From a virus, in the IMG/VR virus record IMGVR_UViG_3300031774_002334, positions 1 through 25,065 of that record: a DNA stretch of 25,065 bases. The stretch is one strand, 5' to 3'. The notes below the pieces were generated by a model. The model did no database searches. It was given only the letters and a program-made list of their open reading frames with translations, and was not told where the DNA came from. How positions within the stretch are numbered: position 1 is the stretch's first letter; each line of letters starts with the position of its first letter. Below are positions 1 through 5,208 of the stretch, in pieces. Position numbers and translations under genes: made by a program.

Positions 1-1
1 C

Positions 2-157
2 TACCACTTTAACAATGGAGTTAGAACTATCGAGTTCAATAACGGGTACAAAACAATACTCGACACTAATACCGACAAGGTTATAGTAAAGAAGTATGAA
101 GGTAGCAAGTCATTACTCGATAGGTTTCTAAGCTCTTTTGGAGACTCATGGAACTAG
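2..157 (+). CDS. 3' end of an unknown protein
   Basis: An open frame enters from the left edge and ends at a TAG at 155-157, giving the last 51 residues (ending FGDSWN). The tail is hydrophilic, mixed in charge, and shows no motif I recognise. It overlaps the next small gene by 10 bases, so the two are probably in one transcript. Because only the C-terminus is visible, no function can be given. Confidence 0.6.
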   Translation, partial: YHFNNGVRTIEFNNGYKTILDTNTDKVIVKKYEGSKSLLDRFLSSFGDSWN

Positions 158-222
158 CAGTAGCATTATTAGTAATACTAATAATTTTAATAATCATAAA
201 CAATACAAATGGGAGACACTAA
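148..222 (+). CDS. 24-residue single-span membrane peptide
   Basis: ATG at 148 overlaps the end of the upstream frame, and TAA at 220-222 stops just before the PPK2 start. Residues 2-17 are almost purely Leu, Ile, Val and Ala (one transmembrane helix), followed by a short polar tail (NNTNGRH). A GGAGAC lies a few bases upstream as a possible ribosome site. It is one of several tiny hydrophobic genes wedged between larger ones in this window. The size makes it uncertain; it could also simply be the upstream region of the kinase. Confidence 0.4.
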   Translation: MELAVALLVILIILIIINNTNGRH

Positions 223-223
223 C

Positions 224-847
224 ATGACAAAACTAGAAATGCAACAAGTATTGCTCAATGAAATAGTTGAGGAACAGTTTGGTCGTGTCGCTATTATTTT
301 GGAAGGTAGAGATACAGCAGGCAAGTCAGGGACTATCCGTGAGTTGACTCACTATCTACCGACTACAAAGTATTCAGTTTCTCTAAGTAATAAACCTAAT
401 GATTATGATATGGCTCATTGGCTTGAGTCATGGGAAAAGAAGATGCCCAGTAAAAATCAAATCGTTTTCTTCGACAGGAGTTGGTACTCCAGAGCGATGG
501 TTCAAAAGTTAAATAACTGGTGTACTGATAAACAGTATGCAGACTTTATGGAACAAGTAAACGAGTGGGAAAACAAAGTGCTAAGCAACGTAACACTAAT
601 CAAAGTTTGGTTATCAATATCCGAACAAGAGCAAAGTTATAGAATTGCTAACAGAAAAGTATGTCCATTGAAGAAGTGGAAGTTCTCCCCTAACGATGCA
701 AAAGCGTTATCACAGTATGACCAAATGACTATCTTAAAAGAGAGAGTATTGACTAACTGTGGAGAGTGGCACACCATAGACTACAACAATAAAGTAGCTG
801 GGCGTCTATCTTTGATCACTAAAGTAGTAAACTTATTAAGGAGATAA
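224..847 (+). CDS. ppk2: PPK2-family polyphosphate kinase
   Basis: This is a 207-residue P-loop kinase of the polyphosphate kinase 2 family, which moves phosphate between polyphosphate and nucleoside mono- or diphosphates. The Walker A segment EGRDTAGKSG lies at residues 27-36, the Walker B-like VFFDRSWYSRA at 81-91, and the family lid motif CPLKKWKFSPND at 147-158. The start is placed at ATG 224 because GGGAGAC sits 6-7 bases upstream; an in-frame ATG at 209 lies upstream of that ribosome site. At 207 residues it is shorter than the common single-domain PPK2 of roughly 230-300, mostly through short ends. Inference: it may recharge nucleotides from host polyphosphate during infection. The next gene follows after 2 bases. 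Confidence 0.85.
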   Translation: MTKLEMQQVLLNEIVEEQFGRVAIILEGRDTAGKSGTIRELTHYLPTTKYSVSLSNKPNDYDMAHWLESWEKKMPSKNQIVFFDRSWYSRAMVQKLNNWCTDKQYADFMEQVNEWENKVLSNVTLIKVWLSISEQEQSYRIANRKVCPLKKWKFSPNDAKALSQYDQMTILKERVLTNCGEWHTIDYNNKVAGRLSLITKVVNLLRR

Positions 848-849
848 CA

Positions 850-1056
850 ATGAAAATTTATGATGTAGAGATAGAACAAGATTTTACAAGAACAAAAACA
901 GTAAGAATTATAGCGTCAGATGAAAATGACCTAGTATTAAAACTAGAGGAGAAGACTCAAGGCGATGCAAGACGTATAGGTGCAGCAGAGGAATGGAACA
1001 TGACAATAGTAGCTATACACGATGAAGCAGAGTTACCTGACGCTAAAAAATTCTAA
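850..1056 (+). CDS. Small protein of unknown function, 68 residues
   Basis: ATG at 850 follows the PPK2 stop by two bases, with AAGGAG about 6 bases upstream. The product is hydrophilic, with an N-terminal part predicted to be beta-rich (KIYDVEIEQDFTRTKTVRII) followed by a likely helix. I recognise no family. A strong terminator lies 23 bases downstream, so this is the last gene of the PPK2 transcript. Confidence 0.7.
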   Translation: MKIYDVEIEQDFTRTKTVRIIASDENDLVLKLEEKTQGDARRIGAAEEWNMTIVAIHDEAELPDAKKF

Positions 1057-1078
1057 GATCGATGCACCCTCGAAGGAA

Positions 1079-1107
1079 AGGTGGGACAATAGTTCCACCT
1101 TTTTTTA
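1079..1107 (+). terminator. Rho-independent terminator
   Basis: An 8-base-pair stem (1079-1086 with 1093-1100, one G-T pair) closes a 6-base loop and is followed directly by a run of T. It ends the transcript carrying PPK2 and the 68-residue gene and insulates it from the promoter 22 bases further on. Confidence 0.88.
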
Positions 1108-1128
1108 TACCCGAGAGAAAAATACTTC

Positions 1129-1157
1129 TTGACTTTGAAGTTATATTTTGATATAAT
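1129..1157 (+). promoter_or_regulatory. Sigma-70 promoter
   Basis: TTGACT at 1129-1134, a 17-base spacer and TATAAT at 1152-1157 give a near-perfect consensus. RNA should start near 1164. The leader contains AGGAG at 1188-1192, so unlike several other promoters here it makes a message with an ordinary ribosome site, although no ATG follows it at a proper distance. Confidence 0.9.
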
Positions 1158-1198
1158 ATACCTACTGAAAAATCAGTTAAGAATTTTAGGAGAAAATT

Positions 1199-1473
1199 AT
1201 AGACATACAAGATGAAGGTGAGGATTTATACTCAACCTTAATAGAAGAACAACAGTACAACCCCTCGCAAGCAGTTGAGATTCTAAAAATTTATTATAAT
1301 ATGAGCGAGGATCAAGCATGGACAGTTGCAAAACGATACCATGCAGTTAATAGGAAAGAAAATGACAAAACTAAAATCAATTCCGAAGAGCAATGTGATC
1401 CAATTCCCTACGCCTATGCGGCGGGAGGAAGTAGAATTACTAGAGTGCGAAAAGGAAATATCAATAATCAATG
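1199..1473 (+). CDS. Possible small protein with non-AUG start
   Basis: After the promoter and a good AGGAG, the only long open frame begins at ATT/ATA (1196 or 1199) and runs to TGA at 1471-1473. Its first half, such as SQAVEILKIYYNMSEDQAW, reads like a normal helical protein. The last third overlaps the next gene by about 110 bases and looks low in coding quality. An in-frame ATG at 1301 exists but has no ribosome site. Either a rare ATA/ATT start is used, an ATG has mutated, or the real gene ends differently through a frameshift. I am unsure that it is expressed. Confidence 0.35.
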
Positions 1474-1613
1474 AGAAAGTAAAATCTCTGGCGATTGATT
1501 TAGATCACGCATCTAAGTACTTACAAGAGTTATTAGACGAACATGAAGTGCTAAAAGATGCAGTTGACAACAACAAGGACATCCTCTTCTTTGAGGATGA
1601 TTGGGACGATTAG
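1362..1613 (+). CDS. Unknown acidic, probably coiled-coil protein, 83 residues
   Basis: The start is placed at ATG 1362, 6 bases after AGGAAAG; an ATG 36 bases upstream lacks a ribosome site. Residues 30-75 form an extended charged helix with heptad-like spacing (ECEKEISIINEKVKSLAIDL), and the C-terminus is very acidic (FFEDDWDD). No family recognised. The N-terminal motif NVIQFPTP resembles short leader segments of many small phage proteins. Confidence 0.6.
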   Translation: MTKLKSIPKSNVIQFPTPMRREEVELLECEKEISIINEKVKSLAIDLDHASKYLQELLDEHEVLKDAVDNNKDILFFEDDWDD

Positions 1614-1614
1614 T

Positions 1615-1695
1615 ATGGAAGACGTATTAGTAGTATTAATACTTACTGCACTTGCAGGGTGTATTGTATGGTATTTAAGTAAATATAAAAAATAA
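1615..1695 (+). CDS. 26-residue single-span membrane peptide
   Basis: ATG at 1615 starts one base after the previous stop and the frame ends at TAA 1693-1695. Residues 4-20 are hydrophobic (VLVVLILTALAGCIVWYL) and a basic tail SKYKK follows, the arrangement of a single transmembrane helix with a cytoplasmic basic end. No ribosome site is obvious, so translation would rely on coupling to the upstream gene. Function unknown. Confidence 0.45.
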   Translation: MEDVLVVLILTALAGCIVWYLSKYKK

Positions 1696-1704
1696 GGAGG
1701 ATAA

Positions 1705-1911
1705 ATGTCAGGAACTAAGAGAATGTTCGAGATGACAGAGCGTATCAAAGAATTAGACTTTTTAGGGTATGCAGAGCCGCTAATCGCAGAAACGATTGGC
1801 GATGAGTTTAACATAGTAAACTATCTAGCAGTTTCCATTGTGGATGGTTACTTTAAGAATGAAATAGCTAAAAATTTCAGTTGGGATGGAGATAAATCAT
1901 ATGGCAGCTAA
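1705..1911 (+). CDS. Unknown protein, 68 residues
   Basis: ATG at 1705 is preceded by a full AAGGAGG at 1694-1700, one of the best ribosome sites in the window. The product is mostly helical with an acidic N-terminal half (EMTERIKELDFLGYAEPLIA). It overlaps the following Myb-like gene by 11 bases. I recognise no family. Confidence 0.65.
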   Translation: MSGTKRMFEMTERIKELDFLGYAEPLIAETIGDEFNIVNYLAVSIVDGYFKNEIAKNFSWDGDKSYGS

Positions 1912-2230
1912 CTATACAGACGAACAAGTCGAAGTTATGGTTGCGTGGTATACTGCAGAGCCTACAAGAGAGACAGTAGAGATTATAGCTAAAGAAATGG
2001 ATAAGAGTACAAAGTCCGTGATTGGTAAACTTTCGAGAGAAGGTGTGTACCAAAAAACAGAGTATCTCTCAAAAACAGGACAGCGACCTGTTACAAAAAA
2101 GCAAATGGTAAGTTTGATAGCACAAAATCTAGTTGGTGATAGTACTAAACTGATGGGACTAGAGAAAGCCCCAAAGGCAGATTTAAAGTACCTTTTAGAC
2201 TTAGTAAGTGAGGAGTTCTTTGATGAGTAA
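1901..2230 (+). CDS. Myb/SANT-like HTH protein, 109 residues
   Basis: The N-terminal 50 residues (starting MAANYTDEQVEVMVAWYTAE) form a three-helix Myb/SANT- or GcrA-like DNA-binding unit: an aromatic-rich first helix, an IAKEMDKS turn, and a recognition helix TKSVIGKLSREGVYQK. The same plan recurs at 4063-4257 (minus), 11976-12413 and 15283-16008. The start at 1901 is preferred over 1886 because GGAG precedes it and because the start then aligns with the paralogues. The C-terminal half is helical and of unknown role. Inference: DNA binding, perhaps as a regulator or DNA-organising protein. It shares an 8-base overlap with the next gene. Confidence 0.7.
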   Translation: MAANYTDEQVEVMVAWYTAEPTRETVEIIAKEMDKSTKSVIGKLSREGVYQKTEYLSKTGQRPVTKKQMVSLIAQNLVGDSTKLMGLEKAPKADLKYLLDLVSEEFFDE

Positions 2231-2552
2231 CGATCCATTTCTAAATGATATACTAAAAGGTTCAATGGAGAATACGGGAAATGTGTTTGCCATTGCAAAA
2301 GATGAAGTAGGTAAGTTACATTACCTAGCAGCAGAAACCGAAGAGCTGATAGAAAAATATTGTGAGGGTTCTTTACTAAGAGAAGAACTTGCGATAGAAT
2401 CTTGGGCAGTTTGGGTTACACCAGCCGTTGTGGCTAAAGATTTCAAATGGGTAGGCGAAAGTAGGAATCCCTACAGCATTTCACGCCCCATTTATAAGTA
2501 CGATGATGAAGGAAACTTTATAGGCTATAGGGAGTTCAAAGAAAAGTTCTAG
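2223..2552 (+). CDS. Unknown protein, 109 residues
   Basis: ATG at 2223 sits inside the end of the Myb-like gene (ATGAGTAA overlap) with GAGGAG just upstream, so translation is coupled. The first 60 residues look helical and acidic (ETEELIEKYCEGSLLREEL), followed by a Trp-rich middle and a beta-rich tail. The segment AKDFKW echoes AKNFSW of the 1705-1911 product, but too briefly to claim homology. It is the last + gene before the gene-free convergent region. Confidence 0.65.
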   Translation: MSNDPFLNDILKGSMENTGNVFAIAKDEVGKLHYLAAETEELIEKYCEGSLLREELAIESWAVWVTPAVVAKDFKWVGESRNPYSISRPIYKYDDEGNFIGYREFKEKF

Positions 2553-2718
2553 GACTCCTTCACGCCAAACCGTTTATACAAATATTAACTAGGGGAAATT
2601 CCTCCTTAACCCATATAATTGTCACCAGTCGTATAGGTAATTTTACATATACAGTCTTAAAAATATCGGCGATTTGGTGAAGTTGTGTAAGTTGGAATTG
2701 TTTGAGGGAATCATTTAA

Positions 2719-2750
2719 GACCGAATAAGGTGTTACGGTCGTCGTTTTTT
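2719..2750 (+). terminator. Weak terminator candidate
   Basis: GACCG at 2719-2723 pairs with CGGTC at 2736-2740 and is followed after 4 bases by six T (2745-2750). The 5-base-pair stem is short and the T run is offset, so this is only a possible end of the + transcript from the genes ending at 2552. Confidence 0.35.
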
Positions 2751-2769
2751 AGATGGTCGTAATAGTTGC

Positions 2770-2876
2770 AACAAAAATTCTCAATAACAATCTCTCGACT
2801 ACTTCCGAGATGTCTCTCCTGAGGGAGAGCCACTCCTCGTGTCTCGAGAGTATTGAGTTAGAGAGAATTCGTTGTT
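2770..2876. ncRNA. Long imperfect hairpin, candidate structured RNA
   Basis: Nested complementary arms: AACAA 2770-2774 with TTGTT 2872-2876; AATTCTC 2776-2782 with GAGAATT 2863-2869; AATA 2783-2786 with TATT 2851-2854; CTCTCGA 2792-2798 with TCGAGAG 2844-2850; CGAG 2806-2809 with CTCG 2836-2839; and CTCTCC 2814-2819 with GGAGAG 2824-2829 around a TGAG loop. CTCAATA 2780-2786 can alternatively pair entirely with TATTGAG 2851-2857. No promoter is visible directly upstream, so it could be a processed 3' end, a small RNA, or a DNA element such as an origin or packaging site. The strand is undecided. Confidence 0.5.
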
Positions 2877-3045
2877 TGCGTTGTCAACTACTAGATTTAT
2901 ATATATTTTATCACACTTTTTAACATATTACAAGTATCATTTTTGCCTAGGTGGAAAGTACAACTGTCTGTATGCGCTTCATCTAACAAAAATAAAGTGC
3001 ATTTATGACTCGTTTAAAATAAAATTGTTTGCTCCAGAAGTGCAT

Positions 3046-3075
3046 GACCAACGCAGGTATGGTATCTGCTTGGTC
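3046..3075. other. Hairpin in the convergent region
   Basis: GACCAA at 3046-3051 pairs with TTGGTC at 3070-3075, and after one bulged C GCAG pairs with CTGC, leaving a loop of about 9 bases. It is directly followed by the second copy of the CTCGAGAG motif. There is no T run, so it is not an ordinary terminator on either strand. Confidence 0.45.
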
Positions 3076-3250
3076 TCGAGAGTGTTATTGTAGGTATTTT
3101 ACCAGTGATGAATTACGTTTGCAATAATAAAAACGCAAGTAAGTGCATTGAGAAGAAGGAAAATTGTACGAAGCACGGCTACCTTATCAGCATCTCTTTG
3201 AGTGCCTACCTTCGCCCCTAGGCTTTTCGCCCATAATGCCCAAAATGTCA

Positions 3251-3451
3251 TTATAATTGTTCCGACTCCGTAATTTTTCCAAGTTGAATTAATTCTTTGC
3301 GTACAGTATCCTTCAATGCCTTTGTACTTGGCATTGAGTCACCATAGAGTTCTCGACATTGCATCTCGAACTCTTCTTTCGCAAAGATACGTTCCCAGCT
3401 GTCTGAGAACTTCTTATGGTTTGTAGGTCGTTGCTTACTTCCCTTGCTCAT
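3251..3451 (-). CDS. Unknown basic protein, 66 residues
   Basis: The start lies at 3451 on the minus strand with GGGAGGAG about 9 bases upstream. The product begins MSKGSKQRPTNHKKFSDSW, a short basic N-terminus of a type I recall from other phage small proteins, and has Trp and Phe pairs in an otherwise charged helix. It is the last gene of the minus-strand island and overlaps the preceding small gene by 17 bases. Function unknown. Confidence 0.6.
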   Translation of the reverse strand: MSKGSKQRPTNHKKFSDSWERIFAKEEFEMQCRELYGDSMPSTKALKDTVRKELIQLGKITESEQL

Positions 3452-3575
3452 AGTTTTTAAACTCCTCCCATGAGAAGAAGTCCTTTCTTATGTGACACCA
3501 GAACTTGCCTTGGTATGCGTTGTGTTTTTCTTTTTTCAATTTATTTTCCTCGTCTATATAATAATGTACGTTCAT
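3435..3575 (-). CDS. Small protein, 46 residues, between bS21 and the last gene
   Basis: ATG at 3575-3573 overlaps the TGA of the bS21-like gene by 4 bases (ATGA), a classic coupled junction, and the frame ends at TAA 3437-3435 inside the next gene. The product is charged with a Trp/Phe-rich middle (AYQGKFWCHIRKDFFSWEEF). The overlaps at both ends complete a tightly tiled five-gene operon, which is the main argument that it is real. No family recognised. Confidence 0.6.
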   Translation of the reverse strand: MNVHYYIDEENKLKKEKHNAYQGKFWCHIRKDFFSWEEFKNYEQGK

Positions 3576-3790
3576 TTTAACCATCTTGGTTCAGGCTGAA
3601 GCCCTGCTTTTCTTTGTTTTTGTTTACAGCGAATCGTACCTGCTGCTTTCTTCTTGCGAAGTTTATCAGATCTTTTTGTAAAGTGTTGACGCTCTCGTAC
3701 CTCTTGTAGCTTGCCAGTCGCATCTACCTTACGTTTCCAGTTTCGAAGTGCTTGATCGAAACGACCTTTGTCTACTCGTACTGATGTCAA
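3572..3790 (-). CDS. rpsU: Phage-encoded ribosomal protein bS21 homologue
   Basis: The 72 residues show the bS21 pattern: a short beta-strand VRVDKG, then FDQALRNWKRKVDATGKL, then EVRERQHFTKRSDKLRKKKA, with a basic tail. Bacterial bS21 has the same F-x2-AL-x2-[WF]-KR, G-x-L-x-EVR-x-R and basic helix order at about the same length. bS21 binds the 30S platform beside the 3' end of 16S rRNA and affects start-site selection. The start is a TTG at 3790-3788 overlapping the stop of the upstream gene, with GAGG about 10 bases before it. Known family context: viral bS21 genes have been reported in marine phages and large phages. Inference: it is swapped into host ribosomes during infection. Confidence 0.8.
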   Translation of the reverse strand: MTSVRVDKGRFDQALRNWKRKVDATGKLQEVRERQHFTKRSDKLRKKKAAGTIRCKQKQRKAGLQPEPRWLK

Positions 3791-4059
3791 TTTAGATGTG
3801 CCTCGTCTGTCTTTGTAATGTTTTGCATTAGCCTGCCCAAGTCATTTGCGATACCAAGTTGGTTATCGAGCGTAACTTGGAGAAACTTTACAACCCATGC
3901 CATATCAAACAAAAATTGGTTGTTTTGTGTATCAATCCCTCTTTTTTCTAGTTCTTCAATGAGAAGCATAGAAAGCTCTTCATTGTGTTCCTTACTTCTT
4001 TTCATTGTTGTATAGTACTCTCCTGTAAACTCAACAACATTATCTTTCATTGGTTTCAT
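3787..4059 (-). CDS. Unknown helical protein, 90 residues
   Basis: ATG at 4059-4057 follows GGAGGTAAAAT, an excellent ribosome site that lies inside the end of the Myb-like gene. The product begins MKPMKDNVVEFTGEYY and then forms charged helices (EELSMLLIEELEKRGIDTQN). An in-frame second Met three codons in is an alternative start. No family recognised. It sits between the HTH gene and the bS21-like gene and overlaps the latter by 4 bases. Confidence 0.65.
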   Translation of the reverse strand: MKPMKDNVVEFTGEYYTTMKRSKEHNEELSMLLIEELEKRGIDTQNNQFLFDMAWVVKFLQVTLDNQLGIANDLGRLMQNITKTDEAHLN

Positions 4060-4062
4060 ATT

Positions 4063-4257
4063 TTACCTCCGAGTAGAGTCGAAACTCCACCCCTTTTTGC
4101 GTAATCGCTGAACTCTCCCTCGTATAGCGTCTTCACTTCGATTTAGTAGTATGGATATTTCTCTTACTGGGTGGCATCCGTAATATTCTTTTAGATGCAA
4201 GTCTTCTTTCTCTGTCCAACGAGGGTTTTTAATCTCATACTTCTTTTTTATTTTCAC
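4063..4257 (-). CDS. Myb/SANT or GcrA-like HTH protein, leaderless GTG start
   Basis: A 64-residue protein with one three-helix DNA-binding unit: PRWTEKEDLHLKEYYGCHPV (aromatic first helix), ISILLNRSEDAIRGRVQRLR (turn plus recognition helix) and a basic tail. The Trp-x-x-x-Glu-Asp opening is typical of Myb/SANT-like and GcrA-like HTH domains. The start is GTG at 4257-4255, only 6 bases after the -10 box of its promoter, so the message should have no leader. As the first gene of the minus-strand operon, it may regulate this island and the divergent + promoter. It is a relative of the proteins at 1901, 11976 and 15283. Confidence 0.7.
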   Translation of the reverse strand: MKIKKKYEIKNPRWTEKEDLHLKEYYGCHPVREISILLNRSEDAIRGRVQRLRKKGWSFDSTRR

Positions 4258-4263
4258 AGTTAT

Positions 4264-4292
4264 ATTTTATCAAATTCAGGAAAACAAGTCAA
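4264..4292 (-). promoter_or_regulatory. Sigma-70 promoter of the minus-strand bS21 operon
   Basis: On the minus strand TTGACT (4292-4287), a 17-base spacer and TAAAAT (4269-4264) precede the GTG at 4257 by 6 bases. This is the only promoter I see for the five-gene minus island. Its -35 box is 31 bases from the -35 box of the divergent + promoter, so one protein bound between could affect both. Confidence 0.85.
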
Positions 4293-4323
4293 GAACTTTT
4301 TTCGATTATGTGGTAAATATTTC

Positions 4324-4352
4324 TTGACTTTTATACTATATTTTGCTACAAT
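4324..4352 (+). promoter_or_regulatory. Sigma-70 promoter, divergent
   Basis: TTGACT 4324-4329, 17-base spacer, TACAAT 4347-4352. RNA should start near 4359 and give a leader of roughly 14 bases that is almost entirely an AGGAG ribosome site before ATG 4373. Confidence 0.85.
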
Positions 4353-4372
4353 ATATGCTCAGGAGAAAAATT

Positions 4373-4519
4373 ATGAATGAATATGAACTTATAGCGTATA
4401 TCCTAGTCCTCTCAGGAGTAGCATACACTTCTTTTAAGATTGGAGTGACAGAAGGAATACAAGATGCAATTTTTTACTTCGAAGAAAAAGGAGTGATAAA
4501 ACTCGACAAAGAGGACTAA
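4373..4519 (+). CDS. Small membrane-anchored protein, 48 residues
   Basis: ATG 4373 lies 7 bases after CAGGAG and behind its own promoter. Residues 5-20 are hydrophobic (LIAYILVLSGVAYTSF), followed by a charged helix (FYFEEKGVIKLDKED), so it is probably a one-span membrane protein with a cytoplasmic tail. A dedicated promoter on each side argues that it is expressed. No family recognised. Confidence 0.65.
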   Translation: MNEYELIAYILVLSGVAYTSFKIGVTEGIQDAIFYFEEKGVIKLDKED

Positions 4520-4530
4520 AAAAATTGTTC

Positions 4531-4559
4531 TTGACTTTCGGTGAAGTTTTTAGTATAAT
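4531..4559 (+). promoter_or_regulatory. Sigma-70 promoter of hsp20
   Basis: TTGACT 4531-4536, 17-base spacer, TATAAT 4554-4559. RNA should start near 4566, giving a leader of about 180 bases before hsp20. An ATG at 4566 falls at the predicted first base and opens a 7-codon frame that stops at 4589; this may be a leader peptide or chance. Confidence 0.88.
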
Positions 4560-4565
4560 ATAAGA

Positions 4566-4748
4566 ATGAAAAGTTCAGTTTTTAACTGAGCTGTTTCCAG
4601 AGCTACGTTCAGTAGAGGGCGGGATAGAAAGTATACTCACTTCTTTGCAATGAAGATGAAAATTAGTCAGTATACGGGATTTTCATTAATAGAGATGCCG
4701 AAAGGGTCTCATAGAGTCGTCCGAAAGGAGACTAACAGGAGAAATAAT
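4566..4748 (+). promoter_or_regulatory. Structured 5' leader of hsp20, possible RNA thermometer
   Basis: The leader folds into several hairpins: TCAGTT-TTT-AACTGA near 4574-4588; GTATAC 4631-4636 with GTATAC 4670-4675 around an inner CTTC/GAAG pair; and AGTC-G-TCC 4715-4722 with GGA-GACT 4727-4733 around a GAAA loop, ending 3 bases before the AGGAG at 4737-4741. GTCTC at 4706-4710 can instead pair with GAGAC at 4728-4732, so two exclusive folds exist next to the ribosome site. The ibpA-type small heat-shock genes of bacteria are known to use RNA thermometers; that this leader is one is inference. Confidence 0.45.
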
Positions 4749-5168
4749 ATGGTAGTACAATTACCAACAATACACGACCTTAACAGGTCATGGATTGGAG
4801 CAGATCGTTTTTTCGAAAGGTTCGCTTCAATGCCTACATACGAAGATAATTCGTATCCACGTTTTAATGTAACAAAGGACGGGGTGAAATATCAAATAGA
4901 GATTGCACTTGCGGGTTACAAAAAAGAGAATATAACCATCGAAAGGGTCGATGGAAGGCTTGAAATTCGTGGAGAAAAGAATCTGAAAGATGTGGCAGAC
5001 GAGTCATATTTACATAGAGGAATAACAAGAAAAGCTTTCAAACGAGCTTTCACTATTACAGATGATGTGCTAGTGGATGGAGCAGAGTTTATAGATGGCA
5101 TACTTACTGTTGACCTTCATGTGGAGATACCAGAAGAAAAAAGACCTAAAATTATAGATATCACATAA
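4749..5168 (+). CDS. hsp20: Small heat-shock protein, IbpA-type Hsp20
   Basis: A 139-residue alpha-crystallin-domain chaperone that would hold unfolding proteins until refolded. Visible family features: PRFNVTKDGVKYQIEIALAG, YKKENITIERVDGRLEIRGE, SYLHRGITRKAFKRAFTI, GAEFIDGILTVDL, and a C-terminal IPEEKRPKIIDI with the I-x-I anchor. The order and spacing match bacterial IbpA. The start at 4749 is chosen from AGGAG 7 bases upstream; the frame stays open for 33 codons upstream but without a ribosome site. Hsp20 genes are known from marine myoviruses. Expression is probably controlled by its own promoter and the long folded leader. Confidence 0.9.
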   Translation: MVVQLPTIHDLNRSWIGADRFFERFASMPTYEDNSYPRFNVTKDGVKYQIEIALAGYKKENITIERVDGRLEIRGEKNLKDVADESYLHRGITRKAFKRAFTITDDVLVDGAEFIDGILTVDLHVEIPEEKRPKIIDIT

Positions 5169-5171
5169 CGG

Positions 5172-5188
5172 AGGCGTATTGGACGCCT
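5172..5188 (+). other. Small hairpin after hsp20
   Basis: AGGCGT 5172-5177 and ACGCCT 5183-5188 make a perfect 6-base-pair stem with a 5-base loop, starting four bases after the hsp20 stop. There is no T run, so it is more likely an RNA-stabilising 3' hairpin than a terminator. Confidence 0.4.
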
Positions 5189-5208
5189 AGATTACACAGG
5201 AGAAGAAA

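Larger units (their letters stand above)
2553..3250 (+). other. Gene-free convergent region (about 700 bases)
   Basis: No open frame here has both a ribosome site and protein-like content. The region lies between + genes ending at 2552 and minus-strand genes ending at 3251, so transcription converges on it. It holds a weak terminator candidate, a long imperfect hairpin (2770-2876), a second hairpin (3046-3075), and two copies of GTCTCGAGAG (2841-2850 and 3073-3082). I could not fold a tRNA in it and saw no sigma-70 promoter with good spacing. Confidence 0.6.

Noticed and set aside
1912-2298. 128-codon minus-strand frame opposite the Myb-like gene
   Set aside because: Antisense shadow spanning a coupled pair of well-formed + genes.
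2872-3093. 73-codon frame in the gene-free region
   Set aside because: It starts at TTG with no ribosome site, overlaps the long hairpin and the second hairpin, and its composition follows the AT-rich DNA.
2553-3250. tRNA gene or CRISPR array in the gene-free region
   Set aside because: I could not build a cloverleaf with a T-loop on either strand, and there are no regularly spaced repeats; the two 10-mer copies are single and tied to hairpins.
4650-4748. Longer Hsp20 starting at ATG 4650
   Set aside because: No ribosome site there, the extra 33 residues do not look like an Hsp20 N-terminus, and AGGAG is correctly placed for ATG 4749.
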